A DNA stretch of 17,640 nucleotides. Source: Deltaproteobacteria bacterium (GTDB lineage: Bacteria; Desulfobacterota; DSM-4660; Desulfatiglandales; HGW-15). Below, piece by piece: positions 1-7,335 of this stretch (position 1 is its first letter; each line of letters starts with the position of its first letter). The stretch is taken from the NCBI GenBank assembly GCA_016926135.1, contig JAFGPH010000496.1, positions 1-17,640 of the forward strand, in the 5' to 3' direction. The notes beneath the pieces were generated by a model. It was not told the origin of the DNA. It saw nothing but the letters and a program-made list of their open reading frames with translations, and searched no databases. Made by a program: the position numbers and the translations under genes.

Positions 1-1
1 C

Positions 2-1207
2 CTCATCCTGCTGGATATTCTTCTACCGGACATCGATGGTCTCAGCCTGTTGGAAAAACTGAAGGCCATCGACCCGGGGCCGGAGATTATCATGGTCACG
101 GCGGTTCGGGAGATCCAGTCGGCGGTGAAAGCCATCAAACTGGGCGCCTACGAGTACATCATCAAACCCTTTTTGGTGGAGGAAGTAGTCAATATCATCA
201 ACAGGGCCTTGGAGAAACGCAGTCTTGTCAAGGAGGTCACCTATCTGCGGGATGAATTGCAGAGGGTACAACCTTTTGAGAAGATCATCGGTGAGGACGA
301 GAAGATGAAAAGGATCTTCGAACTCACTTCGACGATCGCCGACAGTGACGGTTCGGTGTTGATCCAGGGGGAAAGCGGAACGGGCAAGGAACTGGTTGCC
401 AGGGCCATTCACAATGTAAGCCCCAGGAGGGGGAACCCGTTTGTCGTCATCAATTGTGCCGCTATCCCGGCGAGCCTTATGGAGAGCGAAGTCTTCGGGC
501 ACCATCGCGGAGCCTTCACGGGGGCGGTCCGCACAACCATGGGCAAACTGGAGATCGCCAACAAGGGGACGGTCTTCCTGGATGACATCGACACCTTGGA
601 TGTGAGCATGCAGGCAAAGCTCCTTAGAGTGATTCAGGAAAAGGAGTTCGAGAGATTGGGAAGCACGAAGGTGATCAAAATCGACGCCCGTTTTATCGCT
701 GCGTCCAACAGGGATCTGGCTACCCTGATGTCCAGGGGCGAATTCCGTGAAGACCTCTTCTATCGATTGAATGTTTTTCCAATCCACCTGCCTCCCCTCC
801 GGGAACGCAGAAACGATATTCCCATCCTCCTGGACTACTTTCTGGATCTGCGTGCCAAGCACACCGGGAAGCCCCCCAAGAGATTCTCCAAAAGGGCCAT
901 CAAGGTCCTGACCGAGTACGACTGGCCGGGCAACGTGCGTGAACTGCAGAACCTGGTAGAGAGATCTTTCACCATCACCAGGAATTCCATCATACACACG
1001 GCCGACATCCCCAGTTTCAGCACGGCTGCTCGAAAAACCAAGGACATGACGCTCAAAGAAGCCGTGAGCAACTTCGAGCACCAGTATATCACGGGAGTCC
1101 TGGAAACGGTCGATCGCAGCAGGAAAAAGGCCGCCCACATTCTGGGAATCCACAGGAATACCCTGTCGGCCAAGATCGGTGACATGAAAGCCAAGAAACA
1201 GGACTGA
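2..1207 (+). CDS. Sigma-54-dependent response regulator, NtrC/AtoC type (5' end outside window)
   Basis: This is a two-component activator that, when phosphorylated, uses ATP to open sigma-54 promoters. The window begins inside the receiver domain. The reading frame is open from base 2, and the phospho-acceptor Asp lies in the LILLD motif at 14-16. The conserved Thr (MVTA) and Lys (IIKPF) follow. The AAA+ domain has Walker A GESGTGKE (368-391), an intact GAFTGA sigma-54 contact loop (509-526), the FREDLFYRLNVFPI segment and WPGNVRELQNL. The C-terminus is a Fis-type helix-turn-helix (RKKAAHILGIHRNTL). Walker B is oddly FLDDID (Asp-Asp at 581-586) where Asp-Glu is usual. About 50 N-terminal residues are missing. 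A sigma-54 promoter lies 109 bp past the stop, before a histidine kinase gene that could encode its partner. Family assignment is secure; the target genes are unknown. Confidence 0.95.
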   Translation, partial: LILLDILLPDIDGLSLLEKLKAIDPGPEIIMVTAVREIQSAVKAIKLGAYEYIIKPFLVEEVVNIINRALEKRSLVKEVTYLRDELQRVQPFEKIIGEDEKMKRIFELTSTIADSDGSVLIQGESGTGKELVARAIHNVSPRRGNPFVVINCAAIPASLMESEVFGHHRGAFTGAVRTTMGKLEIANKGTVFLDDIDTLDVSMQAKLLRVIQEKEFERLGSTKVIKIDARFIAASNRDLATLMSRGEFREDLFYRLNVFPIHLPPLRERRNDIPILLDYFLDLRAKHTGKPPKRFSKRAIKVLTEYDWPGNVRELQNLVERSFTITRNSIIHTADIPSFSTAARKTKDMTLKEAVSNFEHQYITGVLETVDRSRKKAAHILGIHRNTLSAKIGDMKAKKQD

Positions 1208-1266
1208 TCGCCGACCCCTTCCGTGTGAACGCCTATCCCCGCCCATGACCCCTTTCTGATCATTCT

Positions 1267-1288
1267 TCGCCTGCAGGCGAGGGTTTTT
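1267..1288 (+). terminator. Probable weak intrinsic terminator after the response regulator
   Basis: The 14-bp perfect palindrome TCGCCTGCAGGCGA (1267-1280) gives a 5-bp stem with a TGCA loop. It is followed by GGG and then TTTTT (1284-1288). It sits 60 bp after the response-regulator stop and upstream of the sigma-54 promoter, so it would separate the two transcripts. The stem is short, so termination may be partial. Confidence 0.5.
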
Positions 1289-1315
1289 CTCCCATTCCCC
1301 GGGAGGGACAATCAA

Positions 1316-1331
1316 TGGCACATGATTTGCA
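1316..1331 (+). promoter_or_regulatory. Sigma-54 (RpoN) promoter upstream of the histidine kinase gene
   Basis: The sequence TGGCAC-ATGAT-TTGCA matches the sigma-54 consensus TGGCAC-N5-TTGCA. The GG (1317-1318) and GC (1329-1330) elements are separated by exactly 10 bp. Transcription would start near 1342, leaving a leader of about 97 nt before the kinase ATG at 1439. The gene just upstream encodes a sigma-54 activator, which makes local control likely but unproven. I did not identify the activator's binding sites; they would be expected upstream of 1250. Confidence 0.8.
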
Positions 1332-1438
1332 CAAAGAAATAATTCCGGCCCTGTAATTTCTGCCGGCGAGGGTATGGGGTTTGCTCCGAAGCCCGAGAAC
1401 CCGACCCGTTCGAAAACTTTTACAGACAAGGGTTCCCC

Positions 1439-2428
1439 ATGAAAGACCCGGCATACGATGACACACGAAAGAGGATCCGCCAACTGCAGCAGGAAGTCCT
1501 CGATCAAAGACGCAACCTGCTTCAGCAGGAAGACCTTGAAGGGCAACTCATTCAGGCGCAGAAGATGGAATCCCTCGCGAATCTGGCAGCGGGCATGGCA
1601 CACGACTTCAACAATATCCTTCAGTCCATTCTCGGCCTCACCCAACTTGGCATGTATCGCAGGACCGAAGACGTTCAGAACCTGGAGGTCTTTCTTCAGA
1701 TCGAGAAGATCATCGAAAGGGGACGGGAGCTAACGGAACAGTTTCTGACCTTGGGGAGAAAAAAACTGCCTGCCTTCGCGCCTCTCGATCTGAACCGGAG
1801 GGTGCGGGATACGGCAAGATTCCTCAGAAGAACGATTCCCGGAATGATCGAGATCGAACTGAGGCTCGAACAGGAGATTCGGGAAATCCTCGCGGACGAG
1901 GGCCAGATTGAGAAGGTACTGATGCATCTCGGCCTCAACGCCATGGACGCAATGGCACAAGGGGGCACACTCGCGTTCAAGACGGATCGTGTGCGCCTGG
2001 AGTCGAACCATCCCCTGTTGGATCCCACCGCCCGACCCGGAGACTACGTGTGTCTCTCCGTTTCGGACCTCGGGTGCGGGATCCCGCCAGAGCACATGAA
2101 ACGCATCTACGATCCCTTTTTCACCACCAAGAAAGGCGGCAAGGGAACCGGCCTTGGTTTATCCATGGTGTACGCGATCGTGAAAAACCACGGAGGGTTG
2201 CTCCACTGCTCGAGCCGGGTCGGCGAGGGGACAACCTTCTCCATGTATTTCCCCGCGCTGTCCGACACCCGAATCCAAACGCCGTTGCTTTCCCGCGCAT
2301 CCGCCCCGTTTCGAGCGTGCGGCAGCGGGAACCAGACTGTTCAGCTGGTGGAAGACGACCGGGAAATCCCGCAACCCACCTCCCAATGCAGGCCATCGGC
2401 CGCAACCAAAGTGACGAGTGACAAGTGA
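1439..2428 (+). CDS. Soluble histidine kinase with a truncated C-terminal receiver remnant
   Basis: This is a 329-aa sensor kinase that would autophosphorylate on His and pass phosphate to a response regulator. Residues 10-45 look like a coiled coil. The H-box is GMAHDFNNIL with His55. The HATPase domain has the N-box MHLGLNAMDAM (Asn167), the G1 box DLGCGIP (210-216), the F-box DPFFTTK and the G2 box GKGTGLGL. There is no membrane segment or PAS domain, so it is probably cytoplasmic. After the kinase domain, GNQTVQLVEDDREI (about 297-310) resembles the first strand and acidic pocket of a receiver, but no phospho-acceptor Asp follows. The last residues, KVTSDK, are encoded by a heptamer repeat. 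The ATG has an AAGGG Shine-Dalgarno 6 nt upstream and lies under a sigma-54 promoter. The upstream regulator is a plausible but unproven partner. The kinase core itself looks intact. Confidence 0.92.
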   Translation: MKDPAYDDTRKRIRQLQQEVLDQRRNLLQQEDLEGQLIQAQKMESLANLAAGMAHDFNNILQSILGLTQLGMYRRTEDVQNLEVFLQIEKIIERGRELTEQFLTLGRKKLPAFAPLDLNRRVRDTARFLRRTIPGMIEIELRLEQEIREILADEGQIEKVLMHLGLNAMDAMAQGGTLAFKTDRVRLESNHPLLDPTARPGDYVCLSVSDLGCGIPPEHMKRIYDPFFTTKKGGKGTGLGLSMVYAIVKNHGGLLHCSSRVGEGTTFSMYFPALSDTRIQTPLLSRASAPFRACGSGNQTVQLVEDDREIPQPTSQCRPSAATKVTSDK

Positions 2429-2489
2429 CGCGTTACGAGTCAACGTCTTTACTCGTATCTCGTCAGCGAAGCGTCTCGTCACTCGTAAC
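2411..2489. repeat. Heptamer (GTGACGA-type) repeat tract with inverted arms
   Basis: Consecutive 7-bp units GTGACGA, GTGACAA, GTGACGC and GTTACGA run from 2411 to 2438. Complementary units on the same period (TCGTCAC, TCGTAAC) run from 2476 to 2489. The two halves can therefore pair. The left half encodes the last six residues and the stop of the kinase. The tract lies between that gene and the convergent livF end, where it might also act as a hairpin terminator. There is no open reading frame or transposase in it. Confidence 0.75.
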
Positions 2490-2531
2490 TTAGCTTCCCC
2501 GCAACTTGCAGAGACGGTACGCTCAAAGATT

Positions 2532-3230
2532 CTAAACAAGCAGGTACTTCTTTCTCAACTCCTCATGGGCCTTGAGCTCTTCGATGGATCCGTGGTAACG
2601 GATCACACCATTGTCGATCAGGTATCCCTGGTCGCTCAACCGGAGCGCCACCTTCTGGTTCTGCTCGGCCAGCAGCACGGTCAGCCCCCTCTCCTTCAAT
2701 GCCTGAATCCGTTCCTCCAGGACCTTTACAATCAGCGGGGCAAGCCCTTCGGTAGGTTCGTCCAGCAGAAGGAATTCCGGATTGGTCATCAGGGCGCGGG
2801 CAATGGTCAACATCTGCTGCTCTCCGCCGCTCAGGAACCCTGCCCTGCGGGAATCGATGTGTCTCAGGGCCGGGAAGAAATCGTACACGGCCTTCTTGTC
2901 CCACATCACCAAAGCGCCGTCCCTGCGCTCCGATATCTCGAGGTTTTCCCCCACCGAGAGAGCCGCAAAGACCCTGCGGTCGTCCGGAACATAGCCGATC
3001 CCGCGCCTGACCAGAACGTAGGGCTCCATCCCCGTGATGTCTTCCCCCTTGAAAACCACCTTCCCCTGCCTGGGGGGGGTGATTCCCATGATGCTTTTCA
3101 TGGTGGTGCTTTTCCCAGCCCCGTTTCTCCCGAGCAGGCAGGCCATTTCCCCCTTGGACACCTCCAGCGACACATCGAAGAGGATGTGGCTCAACCCGTA
3201 ATAGGTATGGATGCCCGTCACCTGCAGCAT
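2532..3230 (-). CDS. livF: Branched-chain amino-acid ABC transporter, ATP-binding protein LivF
   Basis: This is one of two ATPases that power amino-acid import at the cytoplasmic face of the LivHM channel. The 232-aa length is normal. Walker A is GRNGAGKST (34-42), the ABC signature is LSGGEQQMLTIARAL, and Walker B is FLLLDEPTEGLAP. The H-loop is replaced by AEQN, as is usual in LivF and unlike LivG, which has EHDM; this separates the two paralogues. The ATG lies 2 bp after the livG stop, so translation is probably coupled. It is the last gene of the transporter operon and runs toward the convergent kinase gene. The substrate is inferred from family and gene order; other amino acids or amides remain possible. 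Confidence 0.95.
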   Translation of the reverse strand: MLQVTGIHTYYGLSHILFDVSLEVSKGEMACLLGRNGAGKSTTMKSIMGITPPRQGKVVFKGEDITGMEPYVLVRRGIGYVPDDRRVFAALSVGENLEISERRDGALVMWDKKAVYDFFPALRHIDSRRAGFLSGGEQQMLTIARALMTNPEFLLLDEPTEGLAPLIVKVLEERIQALKERGLTVLLAEQNQKVALRLSDQGYLIDNGVIRYHGSIEELKAHEELRKKYLLV

Positions 3231-3232
3231 GA

Positions 3233-3967
3233 TCAGGACTCTCCCAGATAGGCTTCTTGCACTTCCCTGTTGTTTCTGACCTCCGGAGGGCTTGCCTCGA
3301 TGAGGGACCGTCCCTGATGCATCACCATGATTCGGTGTGCGATGGAAAAAACCAGCTCCATATCATGCTCACAGAAGAGTATGGTGAGCCCCAGGTCCGC
3401 GGTCAAACGGTGGATCAACTCAATGATGGCGAAGGTCTCCTCCGCAGCCATGCCTGCCGTGGGCTCGTCCAGGATCAGGAGTTCGGGAGAACTCCCCAGG
3501 GCAATGGCGATCTCGAGCGCCTTCTGATCCCCGTGAGACAGGAAGCCGCTCACCCTCCCCGCCTTCTCCAGCAGCCCGACATTGCGCAGGATCTTCTCGG
3601 TCTCCTCCACGACCTGACTGCGGGCGGCAGAAAAGAGCCTGTATGTCCTCCTCTGCTCCGAAAGCACGGCGACCTGCACGTTCTGAAAAACCGTCATCCG
3701 GTGGAAAATGTTCACCACCTGAAAGGAAAGACCGATTCCTTTTCGGCAGATCTGGTGAGGAGGCAACCCGGTGATGTCTTCCCCCTTGAACAGAATCTTC
3801 CCCCGATCCGGCCTGTGCTGGCCCGTGATGAGCCTGAAAAGCGTGGTCTTCCCGGCGCCGTTTGGACCGATCACCGCAACGATCTCACCCTTCTCCACCG
3901 TGAGTTTCGCGGCGTTGACCGCCATGAACCCGTCAAAAGACTTGTAGACCGACTCCACCCGCAACAT
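3233..3967 (-). CDS. livG: Branched-chain amino-acid ABC transporter, ATP-binding protein LivG
   Basis: This is the second transporter ATPase, 244 aa, acting as a heterodimer with LivF under the LivH/LivM permeases. Walker A is GPNGAGKTT, followed by RLITGQHRPDRG. The signature is LSHGDQKALEIAIAL, a LivG-type variant of LSGGQ. Walker B is LLILDEPTAGM and the H-loop is CEHDMELVF. The ATG begins directly after the livM stop codon TAG with no spacer. The C-terminus, ending NREVQEAYLGES, is typical of LivG. All key catalytic residues are present, so it should be functional. Confidence 0.95.
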   Translation of the reverse strand: MLRVESVYKSFDGFMAVNAAKLTVEKGEIVAVIGPNGAGKTTLFRLITGQHRPDRGKILFKGEDITGLPPHQICRKGIGLSFQVVNIFHRMTVFQNVQVAVLSEQRRTYRLFSAARSQVVEETEKILRNVGLLEKAGRVSGFLSHGDQKALEIAIALGSSPELLILDEPTAGMAAEETFAIIELIHRLTADLGLTILFCEHDMELVFSIAHRIMVMHQGRSLIEASPPEVRNNREVQEAYLGES

Positions 3968-4921
3968 CTAGGATTTCTCCGGCTCTATCCGCTTTTCCGA
4001 CTTGAATCGGCTTTCGAAAAAACCCATCACCCCCTCCGGCAGGAAGAAGATCAGGAGGATCAGAAGCACCCCGAGGATCAAGGTCCAGTATTCGGTGTAC
4101 TTCCCCACGAAGGTACGCAATGCCACCGTGATTGCCGCCCCAAGAACGGGGCCGGCAAAGGTGAACCACCCTCCCAGGAGGCACATGATGAAAATCTCCA
4201 GAGAGAGAACCCAGAAGAGGAGATCAGGGAACACCGACCGCTCCAGCACGACAAACAGCACACCGGCCATCCCCGCGAAGAAGCTGGAAATGACGATGGC
4301 CGCGAGTTGATGCCTTTGAACGTTGATTCCCACTGTCGAGCAGCGGGCCGGATTGTCCCGGCTGGCCTGCAGGGTGATTCCAAAGGGAGACCTGTGAATC
4401 AGGTACATGACCCACAGGCACACCGCCGTGAGCACGAGGATGAAGTAGTATGCTCCGGAGGTGGAGGACGCAAATCCCGGCACGGGGATGCCGTGGATAC
4501 CGTCATCCCCCCGGGTCAGGGAATACCAGCGGAAAGCGATGGCCCAGATCAGCGAGCCGAGCGATATCTGGAGCATCCCAAAATAGAGGCTCGTCAGGCG
4601 CACGCAGAACCAGCCGATCAGAAGCCCCGTGAACGCCGCAGCCAGGGGCGCCACGACGAAGCAAAGCCACATGGGCCAGCCGCCTCTTGTCACGGTGAGC
4701 GCAAAGACGTATGCCCCTACTCCGTAAAACACACAGTGGTGAAACTGGAAGAGCCCTCCATGCCCCACCAGCATGTTGAGGCTCACGGCCAGCAGCGCAG
4801 TCACGAAGATCACCGCGAGGATGTAGGTATAGAATCGCGGGAGAACCGGAGGCGCCAGGAGCAGGATGACCAGAAGGACAGCGCAGAGCCACATGGGCTT
4901 GGAGACCGGACGACTGTTCAA
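3968..4921 (-). CDS. livM: Branched-chain amino-acid ABC transporter, permease LivM
   Basis: This inner-membrane permease forms the channel with LivH. It is 317 aa with a strongly hydrophobic pattern of about 8-10 membrane segments, starting with WLCAVLLVILLLAPPVLPRF. The motifs SLNMLVGHGGLFQFHHCVFYGVGAY and DNPARCSTVGINVQRHQ are typical of LivM. The start is chosen as TTG at 4919-4921, because AAGGAGAGG (4929-4937), overlapping the livH stop, lies exactly 7 nt upstream. An ATG 27 nt further in (4892-4894) is the alternative and has no comparable ribosome site. The frame stays open much further upstream, but that would overlap livH and is not credible. The usual GGLGT near the C-terminus reads GGWFT here, a mild oddity. 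Confidence 0.93.
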   Translation of the reverse strand: MNSRPVSKPMWLCAVLLVILLLAPPVLPRFYTYILAVIFVTALLAVSLNMLVGHGGLFQFHHCVFYGVGAYVFALTVTRGGWPMWLCFVVAPLAAAFTGLLIGWFCVRLTSLYFGMLQISLGSLIWAIAFRWYSLTRGDDGIHGIPVPGFASSTSGAYYFILVLTAVCLWVMYLIHRSPFGITLQASRDNPARCSTVGINVQRHQLAAIVISSFFAGMAGVLFVVLERSVFPDLLFWVLSLEIFIMCLLGGWFTFAGPVLGAAITVALRTFVGKYTEYWTLILGVLLILLIFFLPEGVMGFFESRFKSEKRIEPEKS

Positions 4922-4935
4922 TTCGGGCCCTCTCC

Positions 4936-5829
4936 TTACCAGGCGGATTTGAGAATTCCCCTCGGCCACAGCAGCAGGACGATCACCACCGCGGTGTAGG
5001 GAAAGACGATGGCAAACTGAGGCCAGAAAAGTACGCCAAAGGACTGGGTGAGACCAAAAATGAGGGAACCCACCAGGGCGCCCCACATGTTCCCCAGCCC
5101 GCCAATGGTCACGATGAGGAAGGCCTCGATGATCAGGTGGTGGTCCATGCCCAGCGCGATGGTGCCTGTCGGGGCCACCAGGGCGCCCCCCAACCCGGCA
5201 AAGAAACACCCGAACACAAAGGCAAAGGCGAAAACCCAGCTCACATTGATCCCCACCGCACCGACCATTTCTCGATCCACGGCAGCCGCCCGGGCGATCT
5301 TTCCCAGCTTTGTCTTATTGGTAAATAACCACAAACCGACCGCAACCAGCGGTCCTATGATCAGAAGAAACAAATTGTAACGGGGAAGAGAGACGCCGAA
5401 CACATTCGCAAAACCCTGGAGCGATACGGGCGCCATGATGGACCGGTAGTCGGCGCCCCACAGGATCTTGACCAGATCGCCGAGAATCAGGCTGAGCGCG
5501 AACGTGAAGAGCAGGAGCATCAGGTGCTCCCGCTGGTACAGGTGGCAGAAAAGGGCCCGCTCCGCCACGAAACTCACGAGAGCTACCACAAGGGGCGAAA
5601 GAATGAGGGCAATCCAGAATCCGGCCGGCCCCGAGAAGAGCTTGGTAATGGTGAAGGCTGCAAAGGCGCCGATCATGTAAAGGGATCCATGCGCCACGTT
5701 GGGGACCCGCAGCACCCCCAGCACGAAGCTCAACCCCGCGGAAACAATGAACAGGATCATGGCCCGACTCAGGCCGACAAAGAACTGGCTGCCCAGAGCG
5801 GCAAACGTGAAAGTCTGACCACTGCCCAT
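4936..5829 (-). CDS. livH: Branched-chain amino-acid ABC transporter, permease LivH
   Basis: This is the second permease, 297 aa, with about eight hydrophobic segments. Family motifs include SAGLSFVLGVLRVPNVAHGSLYMIGAF near the N-terminus, AVDREMVGAVGINV in the cytoplasmic loop, and TIGGLGNMWGALVGSLIFGL, the loop that contacts the ATPases. The ATG at 5829 has AAGGGG about 8 nt upstream. The gene begins 67 bp after the substrate-binding-protein gene, and its stop codon overlaps the ribosome site of livM. Order and spacing fit a single transcript with the rest of the operon. Confidence 0.94.
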   Translation of the reverse strand: MGSGQTFTFAALGSQFFVGLSRAMILFIVSAGLSFVLGVLRVPNVAHGSLYMIGAFAAFTITKLFSGPAGFWIALILSPLVVALVSFVAERALFCHLYQREHLMLLLFTFALSLILGDLVKILWGADYRSIMAPVSLQGFANVFGVSLPRYNLFLLIIGPLVAVGLWLFTNKTKLGKIARAAAVDREMVGAVGINVSWVFAFAFVFGCFFAGLGGALVAPTGTIALGMDHHLIIEAFLIVTIGGLGNMWGALVGSLIFGLTQSFGVLFWPQFAIVFPYTAVVIVLLLWPRGILKSAW

Positions 5830-5896
5830 GTGCGCGCCCCTTCAGAAGTCCGCCTGAACCTTCGGTCGCGCAAGGCTCAGGCGGCAAGAGGTCAAT

Positions 5897-7132
5897 CTAT
5901 TTTCCGCGTGCCTTCTTGATCTCCTCGCAGGAAGGGAGGATCTCTTCGCCGGACACCTTCACAATGCCCGAAGAGATCGCGTATCCCTTTCCAGGGGCCA
6001 TCTTGGTGGTGCCGAGAAACATCGGATAGACCATCTGGTGATCACAGGCGCGCATTTCCAGCTTCCCGATCGGCGTGGAGATTTTCATGCCCTCCAGAGC
6101 GGCAACAAACTTCTCCCTGTCGATGGCCCCTGCTTTCTTGAAGCCCTCTCCGATGAGCAACCCGGTCACATAGGCATTGAATGCGGGAAACCCCGGCGGT
6201 TCCTTGTAGGCCTTTTCAAATGCCTGCACAAAAACCTTATTCTCCGGGGTGTCCGGATGGTAGAAGTGGTAGTGCATGGTCCCCAGGACCCCTTCGGGGG
6301 CATCCGCACCCAGGGGCTTCAGCACTGCGTGATCGGTCGCCGTGTGGATGTAGACCGCGGTTTTCCCGATCATGCCGGTTGTCTTGACCGCCTTCAGGGC
6401 GTTGGCCATGCTCTGACCGCCGGTGCAGAAGATCACTGCATCGGGCTTCGCAGCCATGATGGAAGTCAGGTAAGGCACCAGATCGGGTTCACCAAGCTTC
6501 CACCAGGACTCATTCATCTTCTGGACGTCGGGCTTCCGTGCCTTCAGGTTTTGCCATATGGATGTGGCAAGGTCGTGCCCATAGGCATAATCATCCCCTG
6601 CGAACCAGTATTTGACATAGGGCTTCTTGGACAGTGCGACCCCGCCCACCTTCCCCGCCTGGGCCGTGTTGTCCGCGGCTGAAAAGACATACCGGTGCCC
6701 GTTCTTGCCCGTAATGTGCTCGCTCTTGGAAATCCAGACGATCAGGGGAACCTTTTCCTTCTTGGACACCGCATCGGAAACCGCAAGGGCGACACCGCTG
6801 TTGATGGTTCCCACGAGGACGTCAACCTTCTCATTCATCACCAGTTCCTTGGCCACGTTGAGGCCGATGTCCACCTTGAACTTGGTGTCCCTCGTCGTAT
6901 ATTCGATCTTGCCCCCCAAAATGCCTTTCTTGTTGATCTCATCCACGGCGAGTTTGAAGCCGTTCAAGGCATCTTTGGCAAAGACGGCCGCAGGCCCGGT
7001 GTATGCGTCAATCACGCCCACCTTGATGTTCCTGGCTTCTGCCGGAGCGGTCGGAATCATGAAGAAGGATGCAAGGAAAAGAACCGAGAAAGCCGTAAGT
7101 GCCGCGTAAAATGTGAGTCTCTTCTTACCCAT
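5897..7132 (-). CDS. Periplasmic amino-acid-binding protein of the Liv-type transporter (LivK-like)
   Basis: This is the extracytoplasmic receptor that delivers substrate to LivHMGF; it is 411 aa and of the Peripla_BP_6 (type I fold) family. Residues 1-33 form a Sec signal peptide: a KKR charged start, a hydrophobic core, and a signal-peptidase-I site after AEA. No lipobox Cys is present, so it should be soluble. The mature start, NIKVGVIDAYTGPAAVFAKD, and the segment WFAGDDYAYGHDLA are family hallmarks. The ATG at 7132 is preceded by GGGAGGGG with 6 nt spacing. The frame is open farther upstream but lacks a ribosome site there and would place a promoter inside the gene. Gene order K-H-M-G-F is canonical. 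Ligand specificity cannot be read from the sequence, so the symbol is left blank. Confidence 0.92.
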   Translation of the reverse strand: MGKKRLTFYAALTAFSVLFLASFFMIPTAPAEARNIKVGVIDAYTGPAAVFAKDALNGFKLAVDEINKKGILGGKIEYTTRDTKFKVDIGLNVAKELVMNEKVDVLVGTINSGVALAVSDAVSKKEKVPLIVWISKSEHITGKNGHRYVFSAADNTAQAGKVGGVALSKKPYVKYWFAGDDYAYGHDLATSIWQNLKARKPDVQKMNESWWKLGEPDLVPYLTSIMAAKPDAVIFCTGGQSMANALKAVKTTGMIGKTAVYIHTATDHAVLKPLGADAPEGVLGTMHYHFYHPDTPENKVFVQAFEKAYKEPPGFPAFNAYVTGLLIGEGFKKAGAIDREKFVAALEGMKISTPIGKLEMRACDHQMVYPMFLGTTKMAPGKGYAISSGIVKVSGEEILPSCEEIKKARGK

Positions 7133-7225
7133 AGTAGCCCCTCCCTTCAAAAGATGTGTTTGGTGGCGACCTACGATGCTATCAAACCGGAGACACGCCT
7201 TTTCTTTCGAGGCATCAGGTACAAG

Positions 7226-7254
7226 ACTATAGAGAAACGTTCTGCGGGTGTCAA
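7226..7254 (-). promoter_or_regulatory. Sigma-70 promoter of the liv-type transporter operon
   Basis: On the minus strand, TTGACA (7249-7254) is a perfect -35 box. It is separated by 17 bp from TATAGT (7226-7231), a 5/6 match to the -10 box. Transcription would start near 7219 and give a leader of about 86 nt before the ATG at 7132. The quality of the match implies a strong basal promoter, independent of the upstream translation cluster. Confidence 0.85.
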
Positions 7255-7304
7255 CAAAACAGGTTCCCGGGGAATGTTCTGCCGGGCTCCTGCCCGTATC
7301 CCCT

Positions 7305-7330
7305 GCACCTTGCGCCTTGCGCCTTGTGCC
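7305..7330. repeat. Heptamer (GCGCCTT) tandem repeat
   Basis: Three 7-bp units GCACCTT, GCGCCTT and GCGCCTT, plus a partial GTGCC, occupy 7305-7330. The tract lies 6 bp past the stop of the short-chain dehydrogenase and about 50 bp upstream of the transporter promoter. The unit is unrelated in sequence to the repeat at 2411-2489 but has the same 7-bp period. No coding function is apparent. Confidence 0.65.
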
Positions 7331-7335
7331 GGTTT

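Noticed and set aside
23..1645. A 540-codon open frame on the minus strand opposite the response regulator and the start of the kinase gene
   Set aside because: It lies antisense to a clear receiver/AAA+/HTH gene, has no recognisable domain, and crosses a terminator and a promoter. It is an artefact of high GC content.
2411..2489. CRISPR array
   Set aside because: Units are 7 bp with no spacers and no cas genes nearby. This is a short tandem/inverted repeat.
3257..4999. A 580-codon plus-strand open frame opposite livG and livM
   Set aside because: The protein is rich in His, Arg, Gln and Pro with no family resemblance, and the opposite strand encodes complete transporter proteins.
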